From contig NW_001914917.1 in NCBI RefSeq assembly GCF_000208925.1, forward strand, positions 1-64,000: DNA of 64,000 nucleotides, given 5' to 3'. The notes below the pieces were generated by a model. That model saw only the letters and a program-made list of their open reading frames with translations. It ran no database searches and was not told where the DNA came from. This document shows positions 1-10,440 of this stretch, one piece after another. Each line of letters starts with the position of its first letter. The first letter of the stretch is position 1. Source of the stretch: Entamoeba histolytica HM-1:IMSS (lineage: Eukaryota > Evosea > Mastigamoebida > Endamoebidae). A program made the translations under genes and the position numbers.

Positions 1-898
1 AAAATATATATTTTGAAATAAAATGAATACGAAAATATTTAAAAATAAACGAATAAATTTATCGATAATTTAACATGACAGTTGGTTTTTAGTATTGGTT
101 TGAAATTCAAACATCATTAAAAATAAATAAATTTGTAATGTTATGATTGAATTTAAAAAAAATGAATAAATAATTTTACACACTTTTGAAATATATTTAT
201 TATTATAAATTTTAATTTCCATTAAACATTTATTTATTTTTATTTAGTCACAATGATTATATTTTCATTCATGGATTATTAATTTGCATGAATGATTGAT
301 AATGTTGATAAATAATTAAGATGAAAGAATGAAAATATGATTAAACTATTTTTTATTTTATCTTCAATAAACAAAAAGAAATATTAATAATATTGATATT
401 TTATCATATTAAATATTTTATTATTTAAACATTAATTATTTCTTCTATTATGTTATTTAATGTAATTTTATCATTTGATTTTCTTTCATTCTTTTATTCC
501 TTGTGTATTTATAATAATTATATCATTTCTTTTCTCTTTTATTTCTTATTCGTATTTTATTATCTTATTTTTCTTTATCATTTATTATCTTTATTAATTT
601 AATTTGATTGAAGTGATGTTGATAAAACATGAAAACTCAAAACACAAAAGATGAAATAATAAAATAAAACAAAATTGAATCTACTTCTCTTCAATTTTTT
701 TTTTTATTTTAAAAAAAATGAAAAATACTAAAAATAAAATAAACTAATTATAGAAAATAACAATATTATAATTTTATTATTATTATATTATTAATATTAT
801 TATATATTTATTGTTATTGTAAAATAAAAATAACATTTATTTAAAGTAGAATGATGTTAAAAATAATAGTTAATTTTATTTGTTAATAACGTATATTA
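1..898. other. AT-rich intergenic DNA
   Basis: No convincing open frame or RNA gene is visible. The stretch is almost pure A and T with homopolymer runs and short repeats of TTATTA type, typical of Entamoeba intergenic DNA. It leads into the core promoter of the TLDc gene. Confidence 0.7.
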
Positions 899-925
899 AC
901 TATTTAAACATCCATATTTTGAACT
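899..925 (+). promoter_or_regulatory. Core promoter of the TLDc gene
   Basis: A TATTTAAA box (901-908) is followed by a GAACT element (921-925), 24 bases before the ATG. Entamoeba core promoters are known for a GTATTTAAAG-like TATA box and a GAAC element of variable position. The spacing fits, but no transcription data are available. Confidence 0.5.
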
Positions 926-948
926 TATAAACATCAAATTAAATTAAA

Positions 949-2034
949 ATGGAAGAGTTAATAAACAAAAATAATCAATTAATTAAAGAAGTAATAGAAA
1001 CACTTCCAAATATTCAACAATCAATTGATGATACTACTAAGAATTATCAATATTATATAGGAAGTATTAAAAATGAAGTATTTAAAATAAAACCAAATGA
1101 AACATACTCAGAAGCAATTAAAAGAGGAGAAGGAATATTTGATAGGATTGATGAAACAGAAAGAAGAAGAAAAATAGTGATAGAAAAAAGTCATGAAACA
1201 ATCAACCAAATAGAAATAATGAAGAAACAAATGTCAAGAATCATAGAAGAATGTAGTCATGATGAAGAAACACTAAGTAAAACACGGAATGAATTGATAG
1301 ATAAAATCATTTCAATTGAAGAAATGAAAATGAAAAACAAAATATTCAGAGAAACAGAAGAAAGAGATAAAATCACCTCAGAATTTAATAAGACGAAAGA
1401 AGAATGGTTCACATATTACAGTGATTATTTAGAAAGGAAAAAGAGAGAAGAAGAAGAGAGAAGAAAAAAAGAAGAAAGAAAGAAACAAGAGCAAGAAGAA
1501 AGATTAAGAATAATGAAAGGAATGAACACAATTGAAGAAATGTTACAACTCGAAGAATGGACAAATAGAAAAGTAGGAAATATACTATTTGATTCAGATA
1601 AAGATGATTGGAAAGAAGGTACATCAGTATTTGATCAAAGAATAATGAATAAAGAACATATAATAATTATTATTGAAGATGAAGAAGGAAATAAATTTGG
1701 AGGATATGTTAATTCTAAAATTGATAGAGTTGGTGGTTTTATAAATGATTCAAAGTCATTTGTATTTTCCTTAAAATCAAATGGAAGAATGAAAGGAATG
1801 ATGAAATTTGATATTAAAGAACCACAACATGCATTTTGTTTATATAATCAATCACATAAATGTTTGTTTGAATTTGGAGGTGGAGGTGATATTCTTGTTT
1901 GTAAAGAAAATTATAAAACAGCATCACATTGTTATCAAGATTCATTTGATTATAAAGGAATATCAAAAGCACTTTGTGGAAAATATTATTTCACACCAAA
2001 ACGAATCATACTAATTGAAATGATTCAGTCTTGA
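949..2034 (+). CDS. Coiled-coil TLDc-domain protein
   Basis: A 361-residue single-exon protein. Residues about 1-190 are charged and predicted to form coiled coils, with a very Glu/Arg/Lys-rich stretch near 160-190. Residues about 200-361 look like a TLDc domain: they contain NILFDSDKDDW, a central strand region with HIIIIIEDEEGNKFGGYV, a FVFSLKS segment, and the end with GGGGDILV and a Tyr/Phe-rich closing segment. TLDc proteins in animals act in oxidative-stress protection and V-ATPase regulation; coiled-coil plus TLDc proteins form an expanded Entamoeba family of unclear role. No signal peptide or membrane segment is seen, so it is probably cytosolic. The ATG follows a good TATA/GAAC promoter, and the stop is TGA, showing that UGA is a normal stop here. 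The TLDc call is firm in pattern; the function is not known. Confidence 0.75.
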   Translation: MEELINKNNQLIKEVIETLPNIQQSIDDTTKNYQYYIGSIKNEVFKIKPNETYSEAIKRGEGIFDRIDETERRRKIVIEKSHETINQIEIMKKQMSRIIEECSHDEETLSKTRNELIDKIISIEEMKMKNKIFRETEERDKITSEFNKTKEEWFTYYSDYLERKKREEEERRKKEERKKQEQEERLRIMKGMNTIEEMLQLEEWTNRKVGNILFDSDKDDWKEGTSVFDQRIMNKEHIIIIIEDEEGNKFGGYVNSKIDRVGGFINDSKSFVFSLKSNGRMKGMMKFDIKEPQHAFCLYNQSHKCLFEFGGGGDILVCKENYKTASHCYQDSFDYKGISKALCGKYYFTPKRIILIEMIQS

Positions 2035-2759
2035 ATTAATTGAAAATGAAACTAAAAAAGAATAAAAACAAATCAATGAAGAATATGAACAGCCATTTCG
2101 TTCATCTGCCAAAGAATCAAATGATAAATTAAAAATTGACATAATTCAATGTTGATTTATTTTATTTCATTTAATGAAATATTCACACCCAATGAGGGTG
2201 TTTTTAATAAATAAGAAAAGAAATAAGAGAGAAATAGAAATAAAACGAATAAATAAACAAATTATTTGTATTATTTCATTGAATTAATTCATTATGAATC
2301 AAATGAATAAGATAATAGAAATAATAAGAAAGAACAAATAAAGAAATGATAAAATACATCAAAATATTTATGTTATTATTTCTTATTTCTTTATTATTTT
2401 ATTTTCTATTTAAACAATAATAAACAAAACATAATAAGAAAGATAAATAAGAATAAACAACATAAAATAAAGAATACAAATAAAATATACAACAAACATG
2501 AATAAACAAGAAATGATAAATGATAAAAGAAGAACTAAATAAAATAACAACAAGAATAAAGAAAATAGAAATAAATGGAAATAAATAGAATAAATTCAGT
2601 GATGTTTAGAAAAGAGGAAAAGACAAAAAGAAGAAATGAATGATGATTATAAAAGATAAAAATAAAATAATAAATATAAAATCAAAACTAAAATAACATA
2701 ATAATATAATAACAATATCATTGATTTTATCTTATTTTATTTATCTTATTTTAAAAGAG
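2035..2759. other. Intergenic DNA before LINE copy 1
   Basis: Mostly A/T-rich with purine-rich runs on the plus strand and no supported gene. Two small perfect hairpins at 2164-2201 are the only structured feature (listed separately). The left edge of the retrotransposon near 2760 is set by a change to less simple sequence, not by a defined terminus. Confidence 0.5.
2164..2205. other. Paired hairpins with T run after TLDc gene
   Basis: Two adjacent perfect inverted repeats. The first is ATTTCATT-T-AATGAAAT (2164-2180). The second is ACACCC-AATGA-GGGTGT (2185-2201), followed by a run of five T (2201-2205). The second is unusually GC-rich for this DNA. They lie 130 bases downstream of the TLDc stop and could mark a transcript end or a small RNA. 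The role is inference. Confidence 0.35.
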
Positions 2760-3171
2760 ATCCTTTTCCAATGCAGGAAATACAACAAATTTTAATGCCA
2801 TGGCTATTGTGTAAAACCTTAGAGTCTTGTAAAGAAAAGCAAACAAGACATAGAAATCAAATGTCATACAATAAAAAAATGAATGTCAATAGCAATAAAT
2901 GGCATAACAATTATAATAATAAAGGTAAATGATACACCAAGGAAATTTGATTAGAAGACGAAAGACACAAAGAAAAACAAATAAAAAACAAGGTAAATAC
3001 AATAATAATAAAGATTATACAAATAACAAATACAAATGAATAACAATAAATGAGATACAAGAAAGAATAAAAAGAATAACAAGTGAATGAAATGAAGGAG
3101 AATACGAAGAAATACTAAAAAAATATGAAGGTAAGAGGAAAAGATGATATGATATTCTTCAAGAAGTATAT

Positions 3172-4290
3172 TCAATTAAAAAGAAAAAAATAATTGAAAA
3201 GACGAAAGAAGAGTTTAAAGAAAAAACAAAAGATTGGGAGGAAAAAGACATTAAGGCTATAGAAGCAGAAATTAAAAACAAAAACCAAATTAAAGAAATG
3301 AATGATAGATGTAAAATTGCAAGAATAATAAATGAAACAGAAAGTATAAAGAAAGTACAAGAAGAAATAGAAAATAAAGAAGAAAAGATAGAAGAAGAAA
3401 AAGAAAAAGAAGAAATAATTGCTCTGAAAAATCAAATTACTGAATTACAAGGAAAACTTAAAGAATTAAGTATGAAAAGAATGGAAGAAGAACAAGCTAT
3501 CTCAGAAGAAATGATGAGAAAAGCAAAAGAAATAATTAGGAAAGAATTTGAAGAAGAAACTACAGAAATGAAAACACAAATTAAAAAGATTCAAACGAAT
3601 TATGAAGAAATGAAGAAAGAAAATGAAAAATTAGAAGAAGAAAACTTAAAACTACAAGGAAAAATAAACGAGATAGAAGGAAAGAAAATCACAGAAGTAA
3701 ATAATAAAGAAGAAAAAATCCGAAGTATCCAAGCTAATAAAAAGAAGATGGAAAAAGAAAAAGAAGAAATGAAAGAAGAAATTGAAAAGTTGAAAAAGAG
3801 AAACAAAACGCTAGAACAAAATGCAAACACATTAGAGAAGAAAATTGAAATGATAGAGGAAAATACTAAAGAATTAAAGAAAGAAATAAGAGATAAAGAA
3901 AAACAAATCTCTGAATATCAAGAAATTGCAATTAAAAACCAATAAATTGCAATTAAAAACCAATAAATTGCAGAAATAACAAGAGAAGAATTAGACAACA
4001 CACAAAAAGAAAATGAAACACAAAAACAAATAATATCAAAACAACAAGATGATATTGAAAATTTTATCTCACAGAAGGAACTAGAGAAGAAGAAAACGAT
4101 GACACTTGTGATAAATACACAACCAGTACTGAGGAAAACATCATCAGGAACAATGGAGATGAACGAAACTACTCCTATGAAAAAGACAGTAGTGGAAATC
4201 GAAGAGGAAAGCAAAGCACTGATTGTCAAAAAACAAGAGATGATAATCAGACAAGAAATACAACAGAAGGAGAAATCAAATTTTAATTGA
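3172..4290 (+). pseudogene. LINE ORF1-like coiled-coil region
   Basis: The frame is open from about 3172 to 3945 and continues after two TAA codons to 4290. It encodes some 370 residues of Glu/Lys-rich heptad-like coiled coil (EEIENKEEKIEEE, then KKENEKLEEENLKLQ). Known EhLINE ORF1 proteins are nucleic-acid binding and coiled-coil, and this lies directly upstream of ORF2, so ORF1 is the likely identity. No RNA-binding motif is recognised. The two stops arise inside a 21-nt tandem duplication at 3923-3972. It could alternatively be the remnant of a separate coiled-coil gene. Confidence 0.55.
3923..3972 (+). repeat. 21-nt tandem duplication creating stop codons
   Basis: Two full copies of a 21-nt unit (3923-3943 and 3944-3964) and the first 8 nt of a third. 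Each unit encodes IAIKNQ followed by TAA, so the copy events brought the stops in frame and the downstream coiled-coil reading frame is kept. This is direct from the sequence. Confidence 0.9.
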
Positions 4291-4291
4291 A

Positions 4292-6309
4292 GTGATGTAT
4301 TGTTTTGTAATTAATTGGTTAAATAAGAAATTATATAAGAAATTAAGATGGGAACAAATTGAAAGTATAATAAAAATGATAAATATCAATGTAAATAATG
4401 AAAAAGAATATATTAAATATATTAAAATATCACATAAAATAAAAGAAAGCACTAAACGGTACATTAAAGTGAAAGTAAATGATATAATAGAAGGAAGAGT
4501 AGAGTGTAATTCAATAATAAAAAATCATAATAAAAAATAACTCTACAGAAATTGATGAAGAATACCTTAACACTCTCATCAATAAAATAAAAGAAATGAA
4601 AGTAGAAAAATGTTCAAACATTAATTACTACTGGAAAAGAAAAGAAGCTGACCGATTAATAATGGAAATTAATAATAGATGGATATGGTCAGGAAGCAGA
4701 ATGCAGGAACTGCAAGATGATATGAAGATTATTTCAATGGTTATGCACCTCTATCTCCAAAATAAAATAATAGGAGATAAATTTGATGAAATAAAAGAAA
4801 TCCTAAAGAAAATTAATAGACTAGAAGATATAGTCAATGAAAATGTAGAGAATCAAGTGCATCATGAAATTAAAAGAACATGATGAAGAATGAATCAAAG
4901 TCAAAGCACTAGAAAGAATAAAATAACTAAAATATATGATGACAATGATAAAAGAAAGAATTAAATTTAATAAAAATGAAATAGTCAGAATCAATACAAA
5001 TAAAATCATGTTTGATTCTAACAAGAAAATTAAAATAATGAAGAAACAAATAATGAAATATACCAAATAACGATATTACTTTAGAATAAATGAAATATTA
5101 TATGAAACACAGGTGATATTAAATAAAGAGAAATGGAAAATAAAACAAATCACCTTGTGGAATGAAAGATATAGAAATTATGATAGTGTCATAATAACAT
5201 TAAATGAATTAAATTTAAGTATAATGAAAATAAATAATTGGAAAGCACCAGGAATAGACATTATATATGGGTATTATTGGAAAAGAATGTCATCATCAAG
5301 AGAAGCCATTCTCAGTATCTTCAATGAATGGTTGAACTTCCCTGAAAACATCCCATTAGACCTGGTAAGTGGAAGAACTTTATTAATCCACAAAGTGATA
5401 GGAATGATGTCATTAATTATCGTCCTATCAGTTGTACAAATGTAATTATGAAAGTATTTACATCAATATTAAAAGAAAAGATTCACAGAAGACTTAACAT
5501 GAATAATGAATCATTTAAAATTAGTAATAAACAATTGAGATGTAAGTTACAATCTTTAGCTGCTAAAGAATGAATAATTAATAGTTATATGATGAAGCAG
5601 CAAAAAGAAGAAAAATACCCAAAATATGATGAGTCATATTATGACATTAAGAAAACATATGACACAGTAAACCACGAATGGGTAATTGAAACATTAAAAT
5701 ATTTTAATTATGAGTGTGTCATCATTGACATAATTGAAAGTATAATGACTAGATGGAAGATATTCATCGGTTATAAATTTAATGAATATCTAGGTAGTAT
5801 TAAATTAAATAGAGGAATTTTACAAGGCGATTCCTTATCAAATCTACTCTTCATCATTCAGATGAATGTAATTTCTCAATTCATCGAAGAGAAATTCCCA
5901 AAAACAAATCACACTTTATATATGGATGATTTGAGAATAATGACGCAAAGTAGTGAAGAAATGGGAATAATCCACAATGAAATTAAAGAAATAATAAGTT
6001 ACATATTGATGGAAATGAATGAGAAAAAATCATGAATGGTATTAAAAAAACATTAAGAAAATACCAGATGGAATGCAAAACATCCCCGTAGTTGAAGGTG
6101 AGGACTTGTATAAATACTTAGGAATATGGCAGTCCGACGAAATTGATGACACCTTCAATTGTAAATCCATCAAAGAAAAAATGAATCAGAAGATGGAAGA
6201 AATAAACACTGATGAAAGTAGTAATAGAATATATATTACTAGAATAAACACTGAAGTAATCAATATCTTCAGATATTCAGCATCAGTTGTAAATTTGAAA
6301 GTAACTTAG
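4292..6309 (+). pseudogene. LINE ORF2: reverse transcriptase part (copy 1)
   Basis: A broken ORF2 spread over several frames. The N-terminal part (4292-4883) resembles the start of copy 2 (VNNEKEYIKYIK against VNDINEYKEILK). The RT motifs follow in order: NWKAPGID near 5240; RTLLIH near 5370, then a frameshift before NYRPISCTN; YDTVNHEW near 5660; LNRGILQGDSLS near 5805; LYMDDLRI near 5920; and a YKYLGIW block near 6105. The catalytic MDD is still present. In-frame TGA codons at 5571-5573 and 6033-6035 sit where Gly is expected. It is not functional as it stands. Confidence 0.85.
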
Positions 6310-7535
6310 ACAAAATTGATTTGGAGATAAGAAAATATTTAAGAAAGGCAAAATACATTGGTGAAACTCCAAAGATAGGTTGTATGTCATTATAGAAGAA
6401 ATGGGTGAATGATTAATAAATATAAGGGACGAATATGTTATTGAATTAGTAAGAACAGTGATGTACTACTGTACCAGAGAAAGTGAAATAGGAAATAACA
6501 TATTAGATAGATGGTACAGTAAGAAGGGAATATGGAATAGAATTAAAAACATTAAGTCATAAAATAAATGAAACAAAAATAGAAGAAATAATAAATGAAG
6601 GGATAGAAAAGCAAAAAGAAAAAGAAGTAGTAGTAGAAATAAAGAAATTAATGATAAATACATCAAAATATAGAAGTGTCATCAAATAAGTGGATATTTT
6701 AGAAGATGGTTCGAATCAAAATGAGTAGATAAAACTACTACAGTGAAACCATGGAAATCCATCAATATTAAAAAGAATACATTCCTACAATTAACTAAAA
6801 TGCAAGATGGAGCAATATTTTGTGTGTATAGGAAAGCAAAAATAATGAAAAATGAAAGAATGAAATACTGCACACTTTGTAAAGACAAGATAGCAACAGT
6901 AGAACACATTCTACTATCTTGTATTTATCATAAAAAATCACAAATGGAAAAACATGACAATATTGGTATTATAATATGGGAGGGATTAATAAGAAAATAC
7001 ACTGGAAATATTCAATATAAAAAATACTTCATATGAAACAGTGTTCAAATATAAAGACATCACTATGATATGGAACAAACAAATAATGCCTAAAAGTGAA
7101 TGATAATATCACAAAATACCAGACATATATGTATTAGATAAAAAGAATAAAACTTGTTTATTATTTGATATGACTATTGTGGCTGATCACAATATTAATG
7201 GAGCCTATTGGAAGAAAAGAAATAAGTATAAGGAATTAAAGAATATTCTAATAAAAATAGAAAAGTTAAAATAAGTCAAAACAATACCAGTAATAATTTC
7301 AATAAATGGATTAATAAATAAAGAAAGTAATAAATTAATTAAAGAATTAAAAATTGATATTGACATCGAGAAAGAAGTAAAAAACCTTGTCATAAAAAAC
7401 ATGATTAATGTTATGGAATACTGCGGAGATCACAACCAAATATACTCAGTAGAGCTGCTTGAAGAAGAAGACGAAGAGACGGGATTAGTCTCCCCTGAGC
7501 CAGGAAGAATAGAAGCTAGTTCTATTAATACTTAA
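6310..7535 (+). pseudogene. LINE ORF2: thumb and REL-endonuclease part (copy 1)
   Basis: Continuation of ORF2. A region around 6390-6540 (EEMG, stop, LINIRDEYVIELV) aligns with copy 2 (ELGLGLMSSRDE). The endonuclease follows: a zinc knuckle CTLCKDKI...VEHILLSCIYH at about 6870-6930, and PDIYVLD...LLFD near 7115-7160, which gives the PD-X14-D catalytic spacing of restriction-like LINE endonucleases. It ends with a conserved IPVIISING segment and an acidic tail closing at TAA 7533-7535. Frameshifts and TGA/TAA stops break it. Confidence 0.8.
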
Positions 7536-7545
7536 TTAATTGCTT

Positions 7546-8824
7546 ATTTTTTTATATCATTTTATCCTATTTCTTTTCTTCAAATACTTTCCGTTATATT
7601 TAATCTATTTCATCAAAACCATTCATTTTATTTTTGTTTTATTTCTTTCTTTTATTCTATTTTCATTTCTTTTATGATGTATTATATTCTACTTTTACGT
7701 CTTTTGTTCATTTCTTTCTTTTGAATATTGTTTTTATCTTCTTCTGTTAAATTTTTATAGTTTCATTCGTTTTCATATTCAATGTTAATGGTATGGTTGT
7801 TGTTTATTTGATGTTTCTTTCTTTCATTAGTAATTTTCATTGTCACATTGTTTGTGATTAGGTTTATTGTTCTTCTTGATGTGTTTTCTTTATCTTATTT
7901 TTATTTCATCTTTTTTCTATTTAGTATTTGTTTTAATTTATCTATTTTCTTTCTTCTTTTTATCATAATTATCTAAGTAATTTCAAATGATGTTATAATT
8001 TTTATCATTTCAACTTTCTTATTTCTTTCTTATATTTTTATCACTTGTTTATCATCATTTATTTATCATTTTCATTATTTAATAAGAAGAAGTTTGTTCT
8101 TTTTATTTGTATTTTACTTCTTTCTTTATATATTTTCTATATATATATATTGTACTTTTATCACTATTTTTGATAAGATGAATTGCTCTTCTTTATTATT
8201 TAGCAATCATTAAAATTATTCATTAATTCTTCTTGAAACATTTCAACTTATTTAATTTAATCATATAAATGATTTACATTATTTATATAATATTAACACA
8301 TAAATAAGAAATTAATAATATACAAACAATGAACATTTGATAAATCTGATGTTTCATGAATGTAATAATTTATAAAGTCATCAATAATGAATTTTTAATA
8401 TTCTAACTTTTAACATAAATATGAACTATCACAAATAAAAGAAATAGAACAAAGTAGAAGTTATTTGATTATTAATATGTAACATCTAAAACATGAAATT
8501 AAATGTTTATATTGTAATACAAATAATAAAGTTATTGAATATAATTTAAAAGAGTAATGATTTGAATTATGAATTGAAATTATTATTCATATTATTATTG
8601 TTGTTATTGTTTATGGTTTATTTTATTAAATTTAATATTTATTCAATTTTTTTTAAATAAATTACAAAAATGAATTGAAATGTAATTTAATATTTCATTT
8701 CATTATACTTATTGTTGAATTTCAAAATAAAATAATACAACAATACGATGAAATGAAAAATAAAATGATTGAGTCATTGTCAATGAAAATGAAAGTAAAA
8801 GATAATAATAGAAAAATGGTGAGA
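7546..8824. other. T-rich then AT-rich intergenic DNA
   Basis: About 1.3 kb without a supported gene. The left half is pyrimidine-rich on the plus strand (many TTTCTT and TTCTTT runs); the right half is A/T-rich. It ends in the promoter of the GPI-type protein gene. Confidence 0.6.
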
Positions 8825-8869
8825 GTATATTTAAAGAGAAGAAAGAAGAACTGAAATATATTTCATTCA
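8825..8869 (+). promoter_or_regulatory. Textbook Entamoeba core promoter
   Basis: GTATATTTAAAG (8825-8836) matches the Entamoeba TATA consensus. A GAACT element follows at 8848-8852, and a TTCATTCA initiator-like sequence abuts the ATG at 8870. The very short distance between elements and ATG fits the very short 5' leaders known in this genus. Confidence 0.65.
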
Positions 8870-9928
8870 ATGATTACATTTCTATTGATTATTGTAGTTA
8901 CTAATGCAACAAAAAGTATTGACAATACAGAAGTTATGCACACACAAATAAAATCAAAAGAGTACAAAAGAATGTACAAATTATATAAAGTACATTTCAA
9001 AAGCGTAAATGAAATAGCAGAAGAAAAAGGACAAAGTGAAAAATCTGTCAAAAATCCAACAGAATCACAAAATGCAAAATCGTCAGACAAAGTGCCAGTG
9101 AATATAAAACCAGAACAACCACAATCAGCACAAAACCAACAACTCCAACCAACAGCTTCTGGAGATACACAAACAAAAGAGTCAGTAAGTACAGCAGGAC
9201 AAGGGACTGAAGAACAACATAGTACAGGACAAGAAACTAGTAAAACAACCGAAAAAAATACTCAATCATCTGGTGTAGCCAGTTCTACTGGAAAAGACCA
9301 AACAGCTAATGCTGATACAACATCACCAAGCAGCTCATCTACTAATTCAAAGGGACAAGATGCAGTTCAACCCAACAACCAAGGGAATGAAGAAAGGGTA
9401 GAAGAGAAAGCTACAGAAAAAGAAACAAGTACAAAAGGGGAGGATAGTGGCAAACAATCTGGAAAAGAAGTAGGAAAAGAAGAAGCAAAGCCTACTGAAC
9501 AAGCAGATGAAAAAGATAAAACAACACCACCCAGTGAACCTAATGCCACCCACAACAATGAACAAGGAGAAAAATCAAAAAATACCGAAAAAGAAGAAAC
9601 AAAGGATGATACAGCAAAAGATAATGCAACAAGTGGAAAACAGACAGATGGAACAGATCCAAAAGATGGAAAACAACAACCACAAGATGAACAAGAACCA
9701 AAAACAAACAGTGAACAAGATGGAAAGAATAGTTCAGACAAAACTCCCAAAATAATTCCAGAAGAAAAACAAAATAATACTACAAATCCAACAGACACTA
9801 ATTCTTCAAATAAGACAGATGATAAATCAAATGATAATAGTAATGAACAAAACGAGCATCATAATATGGATAACGCTTCAACTGTTTTCATTCTTCTCTC
9901 TATTATCAACCTAGCTTTGTTATTTTAA
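8870..9928 (+). CDS. Secreted Ser/Thr/Gln/Lys-rich protein, probably GPI-anchored
   Basis: A 352-residue protein with a hydrophobic start (MITFLLIIVVTNA) typical of a signal peptide. A long low-complexity middle is rich in Ser, Thr, Asn, Gln, Glu and Lys. A C-terminal hydrophobic segment (TVFILLSIINLALLF) ends the protein without any charged tail. This architecture suggests a GPI-anchored, heavily O-modified surface protein similar in style to Entamoeba serine-rich antigens, though no exact family is recognised. The middle has no Cys and no folded domain. Codon use is less A/T-extreme than in the flanking DNA (many ACA, CCA, CAA, GGA). Placement between two dead LINEs suggests a variable, fast-evolving locus; that is inference. 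Confidence 0.75.
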   Translation: MITFLLIIVVTNATKSIDNTEVMHTQIKSKEYKRMYKLYKVHFKSVNEIAEEKGQSEKSVKNPTESQNAKSSDKVPVNIKPEQPQSAQNQQLQPTASGDTQTKESVSTAGQGTEEQHSTGQETSKTTEKNTQSSGVASSTGKDQTANADTTSPSSSSTNSKGQDAVQPNNQGNEERVEEKATEKETSTKGEDSGKQSGKEVGKEEAKPTEQADEKDKTTPPSEPNATHNNEQGEKSKNTEKEETKDDTAKDNATSGKQTDGTDPKDGKQQPQDEQEPKTNSEQDGKNSSDKTPKIIPEEKQNNTTNPTDTNSSNKTDDKSNDNSNEQNEHHNMDNASTVFILLSIINLALLF

Positions 9929-10440
9929 TTGACTTTAATTATTAATATCATAGTTTTATTAAGATAATAACAAAAGTGTGAACTACATTGTTTTGTAAAT
10001 GGGATGCAAAATCAAATAAAATATATCAAATATTATAAATAATACATTCATTATGAAATATATATTAAATAAATTAAATAGAATTATAATACAATACTCA
10101 ATAATTATGAAATGAAATGTAAGTAAAATAAAGAAGATAAATATGATAATAATAAGAATGAGAATTATTTTAGTTTATTAATGAAAAATAAAAGATGGTT
10201 GAATATTTTCAAAATATTAATTATATAATTAAATACGAGTGAAACAAACATTAAATACGATGAAATTTAATTTGTTATTACAATATGTCTGCTATTCATT
10301 ATTGTTATATTAGCTATTTATATTATAATGAAATGAAATGAAAATAAAAAGATAATTTGAATATGAAGTAATGAATCAAATAGACATTTAACAACACACT
10401 CAACCAATTAAATTAATAATAAATACAATAAAAGAATATC
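9929..10440. other. AT-rich intergenic DNA
   Basis: No gene seen. Simple A/T-rich sequence up to the truncated left end of LINE copy 2. Confidence 0.6.

Larger units (their letters stand above)
2760..7545 (+). mobile_element. Decayed LINE retrotransposon, EhLINE type (copy 1)
   Basis: A non-LTR retrotransposon of the R2/R4-like clade, with the order expected of EhLINEs: a coiled-coil ORF1-like region, then ORF2 with reverse transcriptase and a C-terminal restriction-enzyme-like endonuclease. Fragments in changing frames show NWKAPGID, a GRTLLIHK segment, NYRPISC, YDTVNHEW, GILQGDSLS, YMDD, a Cys-Cys-His-Cys zinc knuckle and PD-X14-D. It is disrupted by frameshifts and many in-frame stops, so it cannot encode active protein. 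The coding frame ends at the TAA at 7533-7535 and runs into a T-rich 3' end. The 5' boundary is uncertain. A similar 3' end is found at 47700-47790. Confidence 0.85.

Noticed and set aside
1409..1624. Hydrophobic Leu/Phe-rich frame on the minus strand within the TLDc gene
   Set aside because: Antisense of a Glu/Lys-rich coiled coil always gives Leu/Phe/Ser-rich frames here; composition artefact.
2951..3830. Phe/Leu/Ile-rich minus-strand frames across the LINE ORF1 region
   Set aside because: Antisense shadows of purine-rich coiled-coil coding sequence.
9367..9798. Minus-strand frame of 143 residues inside the GPI-type protein gene
   Set aside because: Ser/Phe/Val-rich shadow; the plus-strand gene has signal peptide, promoter and GPI-type end.
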